NCBI RefSeq assembly: GCF_001990265.1
Contig: NZ_LYVN01000032.1
Location: 1-33,599 of the forward strand
Source: Sphingopyxis sp. KK2
GTDB lineage: Bacteria > Pseudomonadota > Alphaproteobacteria > Sphingomonadales > Sphingomonadaceae
Direction: 5' to 3'
Length of the DNA stretch: 33,599 nt
Position numbers and translations under genes: made by a program. Below the pieces are notes generated by a model. It was not told the origin of the DNA, did no database searches, and saw only the letters and a list, made by a program, of their open reading frames with translations. Of the stretch, positions 33,067-33,599 are shown in pieces (position 1 is the first letter of the stretch; the number at the start of each line of letters is the position of its first letter).

Positions 33067-33599
33067 AGCGCGCGACGCTGCTCGTCATCGTCGGCCTGCT
33101 CGCCGCCTGCGCCGACAAGCCCGAGGAGACGCCCGCGGTCGCGGCAAAGACGACATGCCCCGCGATGCCGAAGGCCGACTATGTCTGGATCCCCGGCGCG
33201 ACCTTCGCGATGGGCGCCGACGCGCATCTGCCCGAGGAGGGGCCCGAGAAGCGGGTCACCGTTGCGGGCTTCTGGATGGCGACGCACGAGGTTACCAACG
33301 GCGAATTTGCCGAATTTGTCCGCGCCACGGGCTACAGGACGATCGCCGAACGCGATCCCCCGAAACTGCCCGGCGCGCCGCCCGAGATGCTCGTCCCCGG
33401 CGGCGCGGTGTTCACCGCGCCCACCGACGGCAACCCGAACTGGTGGCGCTGGGTCGTCGGCGCGCAGTGGCGCCACCCCGCCGGCCCCGACACCGCGATC
33501 GCCGGGCGCGACCGCGAACCGGTGGTGCAGATCGCCTATGACGACGCGCTCGCTTACGCCAGATGGGCGGGCAAGGCGCTGCCGAGCGAGGAGCAATGG
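33063..33599 (+). CDS. Formylglycine-generating enzyme family lipoprotein (partial, runs off the window)
   Basis: The first 179 codons are present. The start MKRATLLVIVGLLAAC is a lipoprotein signal with the lipobox cysteine at residue 16. The mature part opens with YVWIPGATFAMGADAHLPEE and continues with RVTVAGFWMATHEVTNGEFA, the hallmark beginning of the SUMF1/FGE domain (PF03781). This domain oxidises the active-site cysteine of sulfatases to formylglycine. The sequence ends in GKALPSEEQW, a conserved part of the same domain, at the window edge. The C-terminal cysteine pair needed for true FGE activity is beyond the window. The ATG overlaps the tetR stop. Adjacent sulfatase and maturase-like genes support a functional pair, although relatives with other roles exist in this domain family. 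Confidence 0.92.
   Translation, partial: MKRATLLVIVGLLAACADKPEETPAVAAKTTCPAMPKADYVWIPGATFAMGADAHLPEEGPEKRVTVAGFWMATHEVTNGEFAEFVRATGYRTIAERDPPKLPGAPPEMLVPGGAVFTAPTDGNPNWWRWVVGAQWRHPAGPDTAIAGRDREPVVQIAYDDALAYARWAGKALPSEEQW

Overview
The window is high-GC DNA that reads as a sphingomonad chromosome (Alphaproteobacteria, Sphingomonadaceae; Sphingopyxis or a close relative is my best guess). The reasons are the gene order coxB-coxA-ctaB-small ORF-ctaG-coxC-DUF983-SURF1-thrC, the pyrE-pdxJ-acpS-lepB order, a TIGR01782-type TonB receptor, and the pairing of TonB receptor, tryptophan halogenases, SapC and a cupin-like protein that is common in sphingomonads and Caulobacter. No rRNA, tRNA or CRISPR array was seen.

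Region 1 (1-4418, minus strand) is a housekeeping operon: pyrE, pdxJ, a small exported Rap1a/Tai-like protein, acpS, lepB and an AI-2E-type permease. A 270-bp miniature transposon-like element with perfect 33-bp terminal inverted repeats sits between lepB and the permease and supplies the present lepB stop codon. Region 2 (4651-13969, plus strand) is the aa3-type cytochrome c oxidase operon (subunits II, I and III, heme A precursor and copper assembly factors, SURF1), followed by thrC, an rRNA-type methyltransferase and a PRC-barrel gene.

Region 3 (14037-28472, plus strand) is a sugar-utilisation locus: TonB receptor, FAD-dependent halogenase 1, SapC, an FIH-like JmjC/cupin protein, halogenase 2, LacI regulator, MFS transporter, GH3 beta-glucosidase and a FucP-type MFS transporter. 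LacI-type operators with an AACGTT core precede the receptor and the GH3 gene, and a weaker one precedes halogenase 1, so the LacI protein probably controls the whole locus. The receptor would import a beta-glucoside, the GH3 enzyme would cleave it in the periplasm and the MFS proteins would take up the products. The job of the halogenase-SapC-hydroxylase operon is unknown and is the most interesting open question here.

Region 4 (28476-33599) holds, on the minus strand, a membrane protein with an unusual start, a carotenoid-oxygenase-family enzyme and a formylglycine sulfatase. Divergent from these are a TetR regulator and the start of a lipoprotein of the formylglycine-generating-enzyme family, which runs off the window. 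A 33-bp imperfect palindrome between sulfatase and tetR is a strong candidate operator. Functional statements rest on motif recognition by eye; no database search was run.
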